A stretch of 64,000 bases of DNA from DATLLJ01 sp035537875 (GTDB lineage Bacteria; Acidobacteriota; Vicinamibacteria; Vicinamibacterales; CAVVIG01): NCBI GenBank assembly GCA_035537875.1, contig DATLLJ010000136.1:1-64000 (forward strand), in the 5' to 3' direction. Shown here one piece after another: positions 7,624-16,251 of this stretch. The notes under the pieces were generated by a model that was not told where the DNA came from, did not search any database, and saw only the letters and a program-made list of their open reading frames with translations. The translations under genes and the position numbers were made by a program. Position 1 is the stretch's first letter, and every line of letters starts with the position of its first letter.

Positions 7624-9426
7624 CTATCTGTGGGGGAGCGCCAGCCTGTTGACGAGTTCTCGGTATCGGGAATCGCAGCGGAGCACGTCGAGCCGCGGAT
7701 CGACACCCAGGTTGACGACCGCAGGGTCGCACTCGTCGACGGCCCGCGTCAGCAGCGTGATAGCGTCCTCGGAATCGCCGGCGGCGGCATGGGCCATCGC
7801 TTTGAAGTAAGACGAGGTCGTCTGCGCCTGGGCCAGCTTGTCGAGCTGCTGCAGCGCCGTGCCAGCTCGGGTCGAGTCGCCTTTGAGAGCAAAGCCGTGG
7901 ACGATCCAGGCCAGGGTCACCGGATCGGGCCGATCGCCCGCGAGAGCTTCGAGCTCGGCGGTGGCTTCCTCGCGGTCGCCTCTATGAAGGAGAGCCACGG
8001 CGAGCAGTCGCCGCGCGGGCACGAACGCCTCGTCCATGTCCAGCGTGTGCCGGCACCGCTCGATTGCTTCCTGGTACTCCCGAGCGAGGTAGCGCACCCA
8101 GGCGGCGCTCGTATTGACGACCAGGCACAGCGGATCCAGATCGCAGGCGCGATCGGCCGCAGCCGACGCTTCCTGAATGCGTCCGCGAGCCGCGAGAAAC
8201 TGGCCGTAATGTCGATGGATCGCTTCGCTGCTGGCGTTGAACGCCAGCGCCGTCCGATATGCCTTCTCGGCCCCGGGCCAGTCATGTTCCAGGATCTTGT
8301 TGACCTCGGCGAGCGTCAGATGCGCTTCGGCATCGGTCGGATCGAGCTCCAGTGCCGTCAGCGCTGCCCGGCGGGCACGATCGAGCCCCGAGCGAGAGTC
8401 GAGCAAGTATTGATTCACGGCGCTCACGTACGCTCGTCCAAGCCCCGAATGGGCGCATGCGAATTTCGGATCGAGCGAGACCGCCTGCTCGAGGAAACCG
8501 ATGGCCTGCGGTAGCGCGCTGGCGAGGGCGCGGTTCCAATGGTATCGACCCTTCAGGTACGCTTGCTGCGCGCTCACGTTGCGCGAGCACGTTCGGAGCG
8601 GTTCCGGGGTGAGTGCGCCGGGCTGAGCCCCCGTCCCCGGCAGCAGCTCCACCGCGACCGACTGGACAATCTCACGGGCAACATCGGACTGAACCTGGAA
8701 GCAGTCGGCCAGGTGCCGGTCGTAGGACTCCGCCCAGATCTGCGTCTCGCCCCGTGTCTCGACCAACTGCACCGTTATCCTGACGCGATCCCCATCGCGA
8801 CGGACGTTCCCCTCCACAACGAAATCGACCCGCAACGCCTGGCCCACGTCGCGGCTTCGCGTAGCCGTGCGCTGAATGAGGGTGGACGAGGTCCGGCCGA
8901 TGACGCCCAGTCGTCCGGCGCACAACCGACCGAGCTGCGTGATCATTTCCTCGCGCAGACCTTCGGTGAAGTAGTCGTGGTCGGCGCTGCCGGACAGCGT
9001 CGCAAACGGCAGCACCGCGAGTCGTCTCTTGTGATTTCCGTTACTGCCAGCCCGGACGGCGTCGCCCGGGGCGGGAGTCAACGATGACTCGAGCGGACCG
9101 ATGAAGCGGTAACCACGCCGGTGGAGCGTTTCGACAAATCTCGGCCGCTCGGCGTTGTCGCCGAGGGCCGCGCGCAGACGCTTGACGGCGGCGTTGAGCC
9201 CGTGCTCGAAGTCCACGAACGTTCCCTCCGGCCAAAGCTGTCGGCGGAGCTCTTCGCGCGTGAGCACTTCGCCCGGTCGCTGCAGCAGCATCACCAGCAC
9301 ATCGAATGGTTGCCCCTGCAATCGGATACGGATGCCGTCCTTGCGCAGCTCGGCCGATCGGACGTCGAGCTCGAAACGGCCGAACCGGAAGAGATCTCTG
9401 GCCTCACCCCCAGATGTCATGTTCAT
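7624..9426 (-). CDS. OmpR-type winged-helix / TolB-like / TPR regulator
   Basis: About 600 aa. The N-terminus is a Trans_reg_C winged helix (FGRFELDVRSAELRKDG, GQPFDVLVMLLQRPGEVLTREELR, then FETLHRRGYRFIG-type ending). A FlgO/TolB-like domain follows (RLAVLPFATLSG, YFTEGLREEMITQLGRL, then RVDFVVEGNVRRDGDRVRITVQLV). The C-terminal half is TPR repeats. No receiver domain is present, so it is not a classical response regulator; this CadC/adenylate-cyclase-like layout without a transmembrane helix is very common in Acidobacteriota. ATG 9426 was preferred (ATG 9420 also possible) over the upstream ATG. A 21-bp inverted repeat lies just upstream. No cognate target can be named. Confidence 0.85.
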   Translation of the reverse strand: MNMTSGGEARDLFRFGRFELDVRSAELRKDGIRIRLQGQPFDVLVMLLQRPGEVLTREELRRQLWPEGTFVDFEHGLNAAVKRLRAALGDNAERPRFVETLHRRGYRFIGPLESSLTPAPGDAVRAGSNGNHKRRLAVLPFATLSGSADHDYFTEGLREEMITQLGRLCAGRLGVIGRTSSTLIQRTATRSRDVGQALRVDFVVEGNVRRDGDRVRITVQLVETRGETQIWAESYDRHLADCFQVQSDVAREIVQSVAVELLPGTGAQPGALTPEPLRTCSRNVSAQQAYLKGRYHWNRALASALPQAIGFLEQAVSLDPKFACAHSGLGRAYVSAVNQYLLDSRSGLDRARRAALTALELDPTDAEAHLTLAEVNKILEHDWPGAEKAYRTALAFNASSEAIHRHYGQFLAARGRIQEASAAADRACDLDPLCLVVNTSAAWVRYLAREYQEAIERCRHTLDMDEAFVPARRLLAVALLHRGDREEATAELEALAGDRPDPVTLAWIVHGFALKGDSTRAGTALQQLDKLAQAQTTSSYFKAMAHAAAGDSEDAITLLTRAVDECDPAVVNLGVDPRLDVLRCDSRYRELVNRLALPHR

Positions 9427-9471
9427 GGCCGGTCTCAGGCCTAAGGATGATCCGGGGCCCCGGAAAATACC

Positions 9472-9492
9472 AGTCCAATCCTTTATTGGACT
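9472..9492. promoter_or_regulatory. perfect 8-bp inverted repeat upstream of wHTH-TPR gene
   Basis: Arms AGTCCAAT and ATTGGACT are perfect and separated by five bases (CCTTT). The element lies 46 bp before the start of the divergently oriented regulator gene and about 150 bp before the zincin gene. It is AT-richer than its surroundings. It could be an operator (perhaps for the winged-helix protein itself) or a small hairpin. Confidence 0.4.
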
Positions 9493-9642
9493 AGATGTGA
9501 ATACGACGCGCGCCAACGGGATCCCGTCATCCCATCGTGCAACTCGCCAGCGATCAAGCGGATAGCGAGTCGCCTACATTTCACCTCAAGTCACCGTGGC
9601 GTCATTGAGGTAGCAGACCCGCCGCCGCAAAGTGGCCGTGTC

Positions 9643-10245
9643 ATGCACACGCCACTCAGAGTCGCTGGAGCGTTGCTCATCATGCTGGCCACCGCCGCCG
9701 ACGCCGCTGCCGCAACGCTGGTCGTTCGAACCTTCGATCTCACCGGGTTGTCGGGCGACGAGATGTCGGTTGCGCAGGCGGCGGCTGGCGCCATCCTGCG
9801 CGAGGCCGGTCTCGTCCTCGACTGGCAAGATTGTTCAGCCGGCTGCGCCGACGAGCCTGGCGCGCCGCACATCCTGCTGCGCATTGCGCAAGCCCCCAGA
9901 ACCGCAGCTGCCGGCTCGCTCGGTTATTCCGTCGTCGACATCGGATCGGGATCGGGCACGCTTGCCACGGTGTTCGCGGATCGCATCGCGTCCGCCGCTC
10001 TTCGGACCAGGATGGGCATGCCGCTGTTGCTCGGGCGCGCCATCGCCCATGAAATTGGCCACCTCCTTCTTGGAACATCACGACACTCTGCCAGCGGTCT
10101 GATGCGGGCGTTGTGGTCGGACCAGGAGCTGCGGCGCGACGCAGCCGCCGACTGGACGCTGTCGCAGGACGTGGTTGCCGAACTCGCTCGTCGCGAGAAG
10201 GCCCATTTTCGGTCGCCGGAAGAGTTCCGGATGTCGCAGAGGTAG
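9643..10245 (+). CDS. secreted zincin-like metalloprotease
   Basis: A 200-aa protein with signal peptide (MHTPLRVAGALLIMLATAADAAAA). A zinc-protease motif sits at residues 136-148, HEIGHLLLGTSRH, followed six residues on by a possible Met-turn (GLM, 152-154). The glycine is at +8 and the third His at +12 from the first His, so the spacing differs from the canonical metzincin HExxHxxGxxH. A Cys pair (WQDCSAGC) lies at 64-68. Catalytic Glu and the two helix His are present, so activity is plausible. Substrate unknown. It reads away from the wHTH-TPR regulator, so joint control is possible. Confidence 0.65.
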   Translation: MHTPLRVAGALLIMLATAADAAAATLVVRTFDLTGLSGDEMSVAQAAAGAILREAGLVLDWQDCSAGCADEPGAPHILLRIAQAPRTAAAGSLGYSVVDIGSGSGTLATVFADRIASAALRTRMGMPLLLGRAIAHEIGHLLLGTSRHSASGLMRALWSDQELRRDAAADWTLSQDVVAELARREKAHFRSPEEFRMSQR

Positions 10246-10328
10246 CTCGCCGCGGATCATCCAGCTCGTCCGTATACCACAGCTCATCGATACAACCACT
10301 TGGCTCAACTCTTGTTTGGCACTTTTCC

Positions 10329-11186
10329 GTGACAGGGTTGGTACGCGTGGCCGCTCTCGGCGATCTCCACTGCTCGAAGACCTCGAAGGGCGTCTTTCAC
10401 CCGCTCTTCGCAAAGGCGGCCGATGCGGCGGATGTCCTCTTGATTGCCGGCGATCTCACCGATTACGGGCTGCCGGACGAGGCGCGGGTCCTGGCGCGCG
10501 AGCTGAGTGGTGTCCCGGTACCGACGGTCGCGGTCCTCGGCAACCACGACGTGGAGTCGGGCAAAGGGGACGAGGTTCGGCAGATTCTCGCGGACGCGGG
10601 CATCGTGGTGCTCGACGGCGACGCGCACGAAACCCACGGCATCGGCATTGCCGGTGTCAAGGGGTTCGGTGGCGGCTTCGGGAAGCGGGCTCTCGGGCCG
10701 TGGGGTGAACACATCATCAAGCAGTTTGTCCGGGAGGCCGTCGACGAGGCATTGAAGTTGGAGGCTGCCCTGGCGCGTCTGAGGACGAGGCATCTGCTCG
10801 CGCTGTTGCACTATTCACCGGTCCAGGGAACGGTCGAAGGCGAGCCACTCGAAATCTATCCGTTCCTCGGCTCGAGCCGCCTCGAAGAGCCGCTCAATCG
10901 CTATCCCGTCTCGCTCGTCGTCCACGGGCACGCCCATCGAGGGCAGCCGCAGGGCGCCACGACCACAGGTGTCCCGGTTTACAACGTTTCCATTCCCCTG
11001 CTGACGCGACTGTTCTCCGATCGACCGCCCTTCCGTCTCTTCGAAATCCAGACTGGAGAGCCCGTCGCCGACCGAGCCCCGCTCGTTCCCGCCCGTTCCA
11101 CTTCTTCCAGTCCGCTGCGCGAGGTCCCCGCGCAGCCCGTGGGTGATGTCGTTTCGGAGCGCCGCTCGGGAGAGAGGCGCGGCTGA
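10329..11186 (+). CDS. calcineurin-like metallophosphoesterase
   Basis: About 285 aa. The metal-binding motifs appear in order: GDLHC (motif I, with Cys following His), GDLTDYG (II), GNHD (III), then LLHYSP and the GHAHRG motif (V). This is the calcineurin-like phosphoesterase fold, dinuclear metal centre; substrate not predictable. The start is uncertain: GTG 10329, TTG 10338 and GTG 10347 are in frame immediately before VAALGDLHC, and none has a strong ribosome-binding site. The last 50 residues (after FEIQTGEP) are low-complexity and Pro/Ser/Arg-rich, probably a disordered tail. Confidence 0.85.
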   Translation: MTGLVRVAALGDLHCSKTSKGVFHPLFAKAADAADVLLIAGDLTDYGLPDEARVLARELSGVPVPTVAVLGNHDVESGKGDEVRQILADAGIVVLDGDAHETHGIGIAGVKGFGGGFGKRALGPWGEHIIKQFVREAVDEALKLEAALARLRTRHLLALLHYSPVQGTVEGEPLEIYPFLGSSRLEEPLNRYPVSLVVHGHAHRGQPQGATTTGVPVYNVSIPLLTRLFSDRPPFRLFEIQTGEPVADRAPLVPARSTSSSPLREVPAQPVGDVVSERRSGERRG

Positions 11187-11209
11187 GCCGCGCGGACACA
11201 GAGGACCCT

Positions 11210-12010
11210 ATGGAAACCGGAACCGCTCGCGCGATACATGATCCGGCTGCCGCTTTCTACATGGACGCCCTGAAGTACCTCGAGGAGACCGGCATCCCGT
11301 TCCTCGTGGGCGGCGCGTTTGCTTTCTCCCATCACTCGCACGTGCCGCGCGATACCAAGGACATCGACGTCTTCGTGCGCCCGGCCGACTGTCCCCGCGT
11401 TCTCGAGGCGTTCTCGCAGGCGGGCTATCGGACCGAGATGCCGTTTCCCCATTGGCTCGGCAAGATCCACCGCGACCATTCCTTCATGGACGTGATCTTC
11501 AGCTCGGGCAATGGCGTCGCCCGTGTGGACGACCTCTGGTTCGAGCATGCGTCCAAAGCCGACATCCTGGGGTTGATCGTGCGCGTCTCGCCGGTCGAGG
11601 AAATCATCTGGTCAAAGGCATTCATTCAGGAGCGCGAACGCTTCGACGGAGCCGACGTGCTCCACCTGCTGCGCGAGAAGGGGCCGTCGCTCGACTGGCC
11701 ACGGTTGTTGATGCGGTTCGGCGACCACTGGCGGGTCCTTCTGAGCCATCTGATCCTCTTCGGGTTCGTGTACCCCGATAAGCGTCACAGCATCCCGGCG
11801 TGGGTGATGGACGAGCTGCTGCGGCGGCTGAGCGTCAGTCGTCCGAATTCGAACAACGACGTCTGCTACGGGACGCTGCTGTCGCGCGAGCAGTTTCTCC
11901 ACGATATCGAACGCCTCAAGTACCGGGATGGGCGCGAAGAGCCGATGGGTCCGATGACCCAGGAGGAGATCCGGATCTGGACAGCGGCTATCCCCGAAGA
12001 GAGACGGTGA
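11210..12010 (+). CDS. nucleotidyltransferase-fold protein
   Basis: A 266-aa protein with the nucleotidyltransferase superfamily signature near the N-terminus: FLVGGAFAFSHHSH, then RDTKDIDVFV, giving the GG and DxD pieces. The segment HSFMDVIFS supplies a third acidic residue in the expected place, followed by VEEIIWSKAFIQERERFDGADV, typical of this group. No partner antitoxin or toxin is adjacent, so the MNT/HEPN toxin-antitoxin role cannot be claimed. Its neighbour upstream (metallophosphoesterase) is in the same orientation with a 23-bp gap. Confidence 0.7.
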   Translation: METGTARAIHDPAAAFYMDALKYLEETGIPFLVGGAFAFSHHSHVPRDTKDIDVFVRPADCPRVLEAFSQAGYRTEMPFPHWLGKIHRDHSFMDVIFSSGNGVARVDDLWFEHASKADILGLIVRVSPVEEIIWSKAFIQERERFDGADVLHLLREKGPSLDWPRLLMRFGDHWRVLLSHLILFGFVYPDKRHSIPAWVMDELLRRLSVSRPNSNNDVCYGTLLSREQFLHDIERLKYRDGREEPMGPMTQEEIRIWTAAIPEERR

Positions 12011-12016
12011 GGCTGG

Positions 12017-13279
12017 CTACTGCTGGCGCTCGAGTATCCACGCGACGGTCCCCAGGAGTTTTTCCCACACCGGGCGGCCTTCCCACTCTGCGAGCGTGAT
12101 CTCGCGGCTCACGCGAAGATCGTCCATGAAATCCGATGTCAGCCGCGCCGTCACGTCGCGATCGCGCACCGCGACGTTGACCTCGTCGTTGTGTTCGAAC
12201 GACCGGTTGTCCACATTCGTGGTGCCGATGACGGTCCACATGTCGTCCACCAGAAGGGCCTTGACGTGTGTCATCCCGCGTCCGTACTCGAACACGCGGA
12301 CTCCATGTCTCAGCAGCGGTCCGTACAGGCGGCGACTGGCCAATCGCACCCAGCGCTGATCGGTGTCCGGCCCCGGAAGGATGACGGCGACCTCGACCCC
12401 CCGAACCGCCGTCCGGGAAAACGCGCGGCGGAACGCCCGGTCTGGCAGGAAGTACGGCGTCTCGATCAGGACGCGCCGGGTCGCCGACTCGACGAGCATC
12501 TGAAAGAGCACTCGTGAGACGGTCGCGCGATCGGAGGGGGAGCTCTTGATGGCCAGCGCCGGGCTGCTGCCGGCGCTGCGATGCGGCTGGTACGTCCGGG
12601 TGCTCGTGAGGATCTCGCCGCAGCACTCGAGCCAGTTTTCTGCGAAGACCCCCTGGATGTTGGCGACGACCGGCCCTTCTATCCGCGCCATCATGTCGCG
12701 CCACATCGGCTTCCCGTCCATCGACCGCGCCCACCAGTCGGCGACACCGGCGCCGCCCACGAATGCGACGCGGCTGTCCACGATGAGCAGCTCGCGGTGG
12801 GTCCGGTTGTTGAGCCTGTGCAGACGATACCAGCGAAGACTCTGGTATTTCTCGACGCGACAACCCGCTGAGCGCAGGCGGCTGGCAATCACGTTGAACG
12901 AGCCGAGCGCGCCAACGGCATCGACCACCAGCGTGACCTGGACGCCGGCACGCGCTCGCTCGGAGAGCGCCTCGATGAAGCGATCGGCGATCTCTCCTGT
13001 TCTGAAAATGTAGCACTCCATGTTCACTGTATCCTCGGCGCGGCGGATGGCGTCGAGCATCGCGGGATAGAAGTTGTTTCCGTTCGTGAAGATCTCGATC
13101 CGGTTGTGTTGTGACAGCGACGTGTTGCAGGTCGCCTCGAGCGTCCGGACGAAGTCCACGCTGCACGGATCGACCGGTTCCGCCACGTAGTACGGAATGT
13201 GAGGGGCGAACAGGACCACCAGGATGAACCAGGCGACGAATACGGCCCCGATGAGGGTGAGATATTCGGTCAGCGTCAT
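12017..13279 (-). CDS. cardiolipin-synthase-like phospholipase D family protein
   Basis: About 420 aa from ATG 13279, which overlaps the treY stop (TGATG). An N-terminal transmembrane helix (residues 8-25) is followed by two PLD domains. The second HKD motif is canonical (HVKALLVD at 338-345, then GTTNVDNRSF). The first reads HRELLIVD (161-168): the motif lysine is replaced by Glu, although the rest of the block (VAFVGGAGVADWW) is typical. Members make cardiolipin from phosphatidylglycerol or act as other phosphatidyltransferases. The altered first motif leaves the activity open. Confidence 0.8.
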   Translation of the reverse strand: MTLTEYLTLIGAVFVAWFILVVLFAPHIPYYVAEPVDPCSVDFVRTLEATCNTSLSQHNRIEIFTNGNNFYPAMLDAIRRAEDTVNMECYIFRTGEIADRFIEALSERARAGVQVTLVVDAVGALGSFNVIASRLRSAGCRVEKYQSLRWYRLHRLNNRTHRELLIVDSRVAFVGGAGVADWWARSMDGKPMWRDMMARIEGPVVANIQGVFAENWLECCGEILTSTRTYQPHRSAGSSPALAIKSSPSDRATVSRVLFQMLVESATRRVLIETPYFLPDRAFRRAFSRTAVRGVEVAVILPGPDTDQRWVRLASRRLYGPLLRHGVRVFEYGRGMTHVKALLVDDMWTVIGTTNVDNRSFEHNDEVNVAVRDRDVTARLTSDFMDDLRVSREITLAEWEGRPVWEKLLGTVAWILERQQ

Positions 13280-16155
13280 CACTCGGCCACGAGCAGGGCA
13301 ACCGGGAACTGCGCGAACACCGCGGCTGCCGGAAGAGTCGTCGTTCCCCCCTCGATGCTGGTGTCGAATCTTGTTCCCGTGAAGACGTCGCGGAAACTGG
13401 ATGCGGTCCCGCCCGGCAGTTCCACGCGTGTGTCCAACCAGACGCTTCCGAGCGGCGGCGAGGACGAACCCGACGCGTCGGGCACCATCGACGCCAGGAG
13501 TCGCGGCACGCACGTCACGGCGCACTCGGTGCCGCTCCGTCGAGCGAAGGCAAACAGCGAGTCGCGACACGTCCCGAACGTGCGCAGTGGGACGTACTCA
13601 CCGGCAAAGACACCGCGGAGGCGGCGTCGGGCCGCCAGCGCGCGCGCCGTGACGAACATCTTGATCCGCCCGTCGCGCCGGGATTCGAGCAGCTGGGCCG
13701 CCACCGCTCGATCGTCCCCGTTCTGCTCGGTCGTGATGGATTCCAGCATCCGGCGTCTGAAATCGTAGTCGACCGGGCGGCGATTATCGGGATCGACGAG
13801 GCGCAAATCCCACAGCTCCGTTCCCTGATAGAAGTCGGGCACGCCGGGTGCCGTAATCTTGATCAGCAGCTGCGCCAGGCTGTTGTAGATGCCCAACTCG
13901 GCCACGCGCGCCTGGAAGGGGAGAAATGCCTCGAGGAATGCCGGCGCACGCCGCGGATCCAGCAGGGCGCTCACGAACCGCAGCACCGCCCGCTCGTAGT
14001 CGGCGTCGGGATTGATCCAGCTGGTGTGCGCCTTCGATTCGCGCAGCGCCTTCACCATGTAGGCGCTCACTCGTTCGACGAAGTCGTCGGGCTCGGCCTG
14101 GTCGCGCACCTCCCCCAGCGAAAAATTGAAGGGCCACGCGCCAATGAGCGTCTGATACAGCAGATACTCCTCGTTGGGATCCGGTGCAGAAATCCCGCCG
14201 ACCTCACTCTTGAAGCGTCGGTTGAGCGACCGCCATTTCAGCACAGCGGGGGTCCAGGCTCCAGGAATTTCCGACAGCACGTTCAGCCGCGCCCGCACGT
14301 CCTCTCCGCGCTTGCTGTCGTGCGTCGACGTGGCCGACAGCCCCGATGGAGAGTCACGTAGTCGTCGCAGAAACCAGTCGTGCACGATCGAGGGGTCCAG
14401 CCCGAAGCACGTCGGATCGGCGCCCACTTCGTTCAACGACAGCAGCCTCGGGAAGAGATAGAGCGCCGTATCCTCGATCCCCTTCGCGGCCACCGGGCTG
14501 GTAATCTGCTGAAACTTGCCGATGAAGAGCGCGCGCTCGGCGGCCTCGTCGGGCGCGGAGACCGACGTCTGTTTCAACAGCAGACGTTCCACGAAGTCGA
14601 ATACGAGCGCCGGAATACTCGGTGCCCGCCGCTTTGCCGACCTGATCGCCTCGGCGATGTACTGTCGATCCTGGTCACGGACCGGCTCCGTTTCGGTGAC
14701 GTAGGTGCGGTAGACGGGGAAGCATGCGATCGCTTCCTTGAGCGTCGAGATCAGGCTGTAGAGCGTGAAGTCTCTGAAGTGCCTGTTTCGTTCGGAAAAC
14801 AGGTTCAGCCGATGCCCGAGCGAGTTGATGTCGCCCGACATCGTCTCGTGCATGATCTGCTTCCGGCAGCGGTAGGCCAAATCCTGGAACGTCAGTCTCG
14901 AACGACGCTCGCGGACGAACCGCGCCGCGACATCGTCGAAGGCCCGTTCATTGCGACGGTCCACGAACAGGTTGTTGACGACGGCGGCGAATTCATAGCC
15001 GGTCGTGCCTGCGACGGGCCACTCCTCAGGCAAGCGCTCGCCGGCACCGAGAATCTTCTCCACGACGATATAGAAGCCCTCGCCGCAGCGCGCCTGCAGC
15101 CGGCGCAGATACTCGGCCGGATCGAACAGGCCGTCGACGTGATCGATGCGCAACCCGGTGGGGGCGCCCCGCTGAATCAGATCCAGCGCAAAGCGATGCA
15201 CCTCCTCGAAGACCACCGGATCCTCCATCCGCAGCGCCGCAAGTTCGTTGACGTCGAAGAACCGGCGGTAGTTGATTTCCTCCGATGCCACGCGCCAGTG
15301 CGCCAGACGATACGACTGCTCATGTAACAGCCGATCGAGCTCGTCGAAGCTGCGCGGCTGACCGCTCACGCCGTTGAATCGGTCGACGCTGGCCTCGATC
15401 AGGCGGCCGACGTCAGGGCTCGCCGTCGCCAGCGCGCCAAGCCGTCGCTTGATGACCTCCTTTTCGCGCGCACGGACCGCTATGTGTTCGGGATCGCGCG
15501 AGCTTCGGGACGGCAGGTTCCGGCTGGCGGTGAGAATGCTCTGGAGCTCCTCGGCGTCGGCGCCGGGATGGGCCGCGAGCCATGCCTCCAGGTGCGCACC
15601 GCCGAAGATCGCCGAGAAAGTATCGGGTGCGACCGGAAGGCTGTTGTCGTAACAGCGAACGACGAAGGTCTTTTGATCGAAGGCGAGCCGAAGCTCCTGG
15701 TTCTCGAGAGCGGCCCCGTACTGGTCGCCGAGAATCGGAATGAGGACCTTGTCGGCGAGTTCGTCTTTGACGGGATGCCAGTCGATGTCGAAGAAATGGG
15801 CGAACCGCGAGCTGGGGCCGTTCTCGAGAACATCCTGCCACAGCGGGTTCGCGGATTGCGCGATCCCCATGTGATTCGGCACCAGATCGAGCACATGTCC
15901 CATCCCGCAGCCGCGCAGCGCCTCGATCCAGGCCCAGTACTCCTCCTCGGTGCCCACCTCGGGGTTGAGCCGGCCCGGATCGGCCACGTCGTAACCATGG
16001 GTGCTGCCGGGCACAGCCGCGAGGTAGGAGGACGCATAGCAGTCGCTGATCCCCAGCCGCTGGAGGTAATCCGCGATTGCCGTCGCGTGCGCGAAGGTAA
16101 ACGACTTGTTGAACTGCAGTCGGTAGGTCGATTCTGGCGTGCAGGCTGGCGCCAC
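13279..16155 (-). CDS. treY: malto-oligosyltrehalose synthase
   Basis: A 958-aa GH13 enzyme that converts the reducing end of maltodextrins to a terminal trehalosyl unit. Signatures: STYRLQFNKSFTFAHATAI at the very N-terminus, YASSYLAAVPGSTHGYDV, DLVPNHMGIA, GLRIDHVDGLFDP, a VVEKIL block with the catalytic acid, GTTGYEF, the TreY-specific MSGDINSLGHRL, ATSTHDSKRGEDVRARL and TAPGVPDFYQGTELWD. The length is typical. The partner treZ is not adjacent on either side; treY instead overlaps the PLD-family gene. Trehalose made this way is usually an osmo- or desiccation protectant. Confidence 0.93.
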   Translation of the reverse strand: MAPACTPESTYRLQFNKSFTFAHATAIADYLQRLGISDCYASSYLAAVPGSTHGYDVADPGRLNPEVGTEEEYWAWIEALRGCGMGHVLDLVPNHMGIAQSANPLWQDVLENGPSSRFAHFFDIDWHPVKDELADKVLIPILGDQYGAALENQELRLAFDQKTFVVRCYDNSLPVAPDTFSAIFGGAHLEAWLAAHPGADAEELQSILTASRNLPSRSSRDPEHIAVRAREKEVIKRRLGALATASPDVGRLIEASVDRFNGVSGQPRSFDELDRLLHEQSYRLAHWRVASEEINYRRFFDVNELAALRMEDPVVFEEVHRFALDLIQRGAPTGLRIDHVDGLFDPAEYLRRLQARCGEGFYIVVEKILGAGERLPEEWPVAGTTGYEFAAVVNNLFVDRRNERAFDDVAARFVRERRSRLTFQDLAYRCRKQIMHETMSGDINSLGHRLNLFSERNRHFRDFTLYSLISTLKEAIACFPVYRTYVTETEPVRDQDRQYIAEAIRSAKRRAPSIPALVFDFVERLLLKQTSVSAPDEAAERALFIGKFQQITSPVAAKGIEDTALYLFPRLLSLNEVGADPTCFGLDPSIVHDWFLRRLRDSPSGLSATSTHDSKRGEDVRARLNVLSEIPGAWTPAVLKWRSLNRRFKSEVGGISAPDPNEEYLLYQTLIGAWPFNFSLGEVRDQAEPDDFVERVSAYMVKALRESKAHTSWINPDADYERAVLRFVSALLDPRRAPAFLEAFLPFQARVAELGIYNSLAQLLIKITAPGVPDFYQGTELWDLRLVDPDNRRPVDYDFRRRMLESITTEQNGDDRAVAAQLLESRRDGRIKMFVTARALAARRRLRGVFAGEYVPLRTFGTCRDSLFAFARRSGTECAVTCVPRLLASMVPDASGSSSPPLGSVWLDTRVELPGGTASSFRDVFTGTRFDTSIEGGTTTLPAAAVFAQFPVALLVAE

Positions 16156-16251
16156 CGCTCATCCGTAATGCAAGCCGGACGCCCGGTTTCAATCTCGTCC
16201 GTAGCGATAGCGAAAGACGAGCTGGCAGCGTACTTGCTGCTTCAGCTACCG

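Noticed and set aside
11210..12010. MNT/HEPN toxin-antitoxin system
   Set aside because: The nucleotidyltransferase-fold protein is 266 aa and has no HEPN partner next to it.
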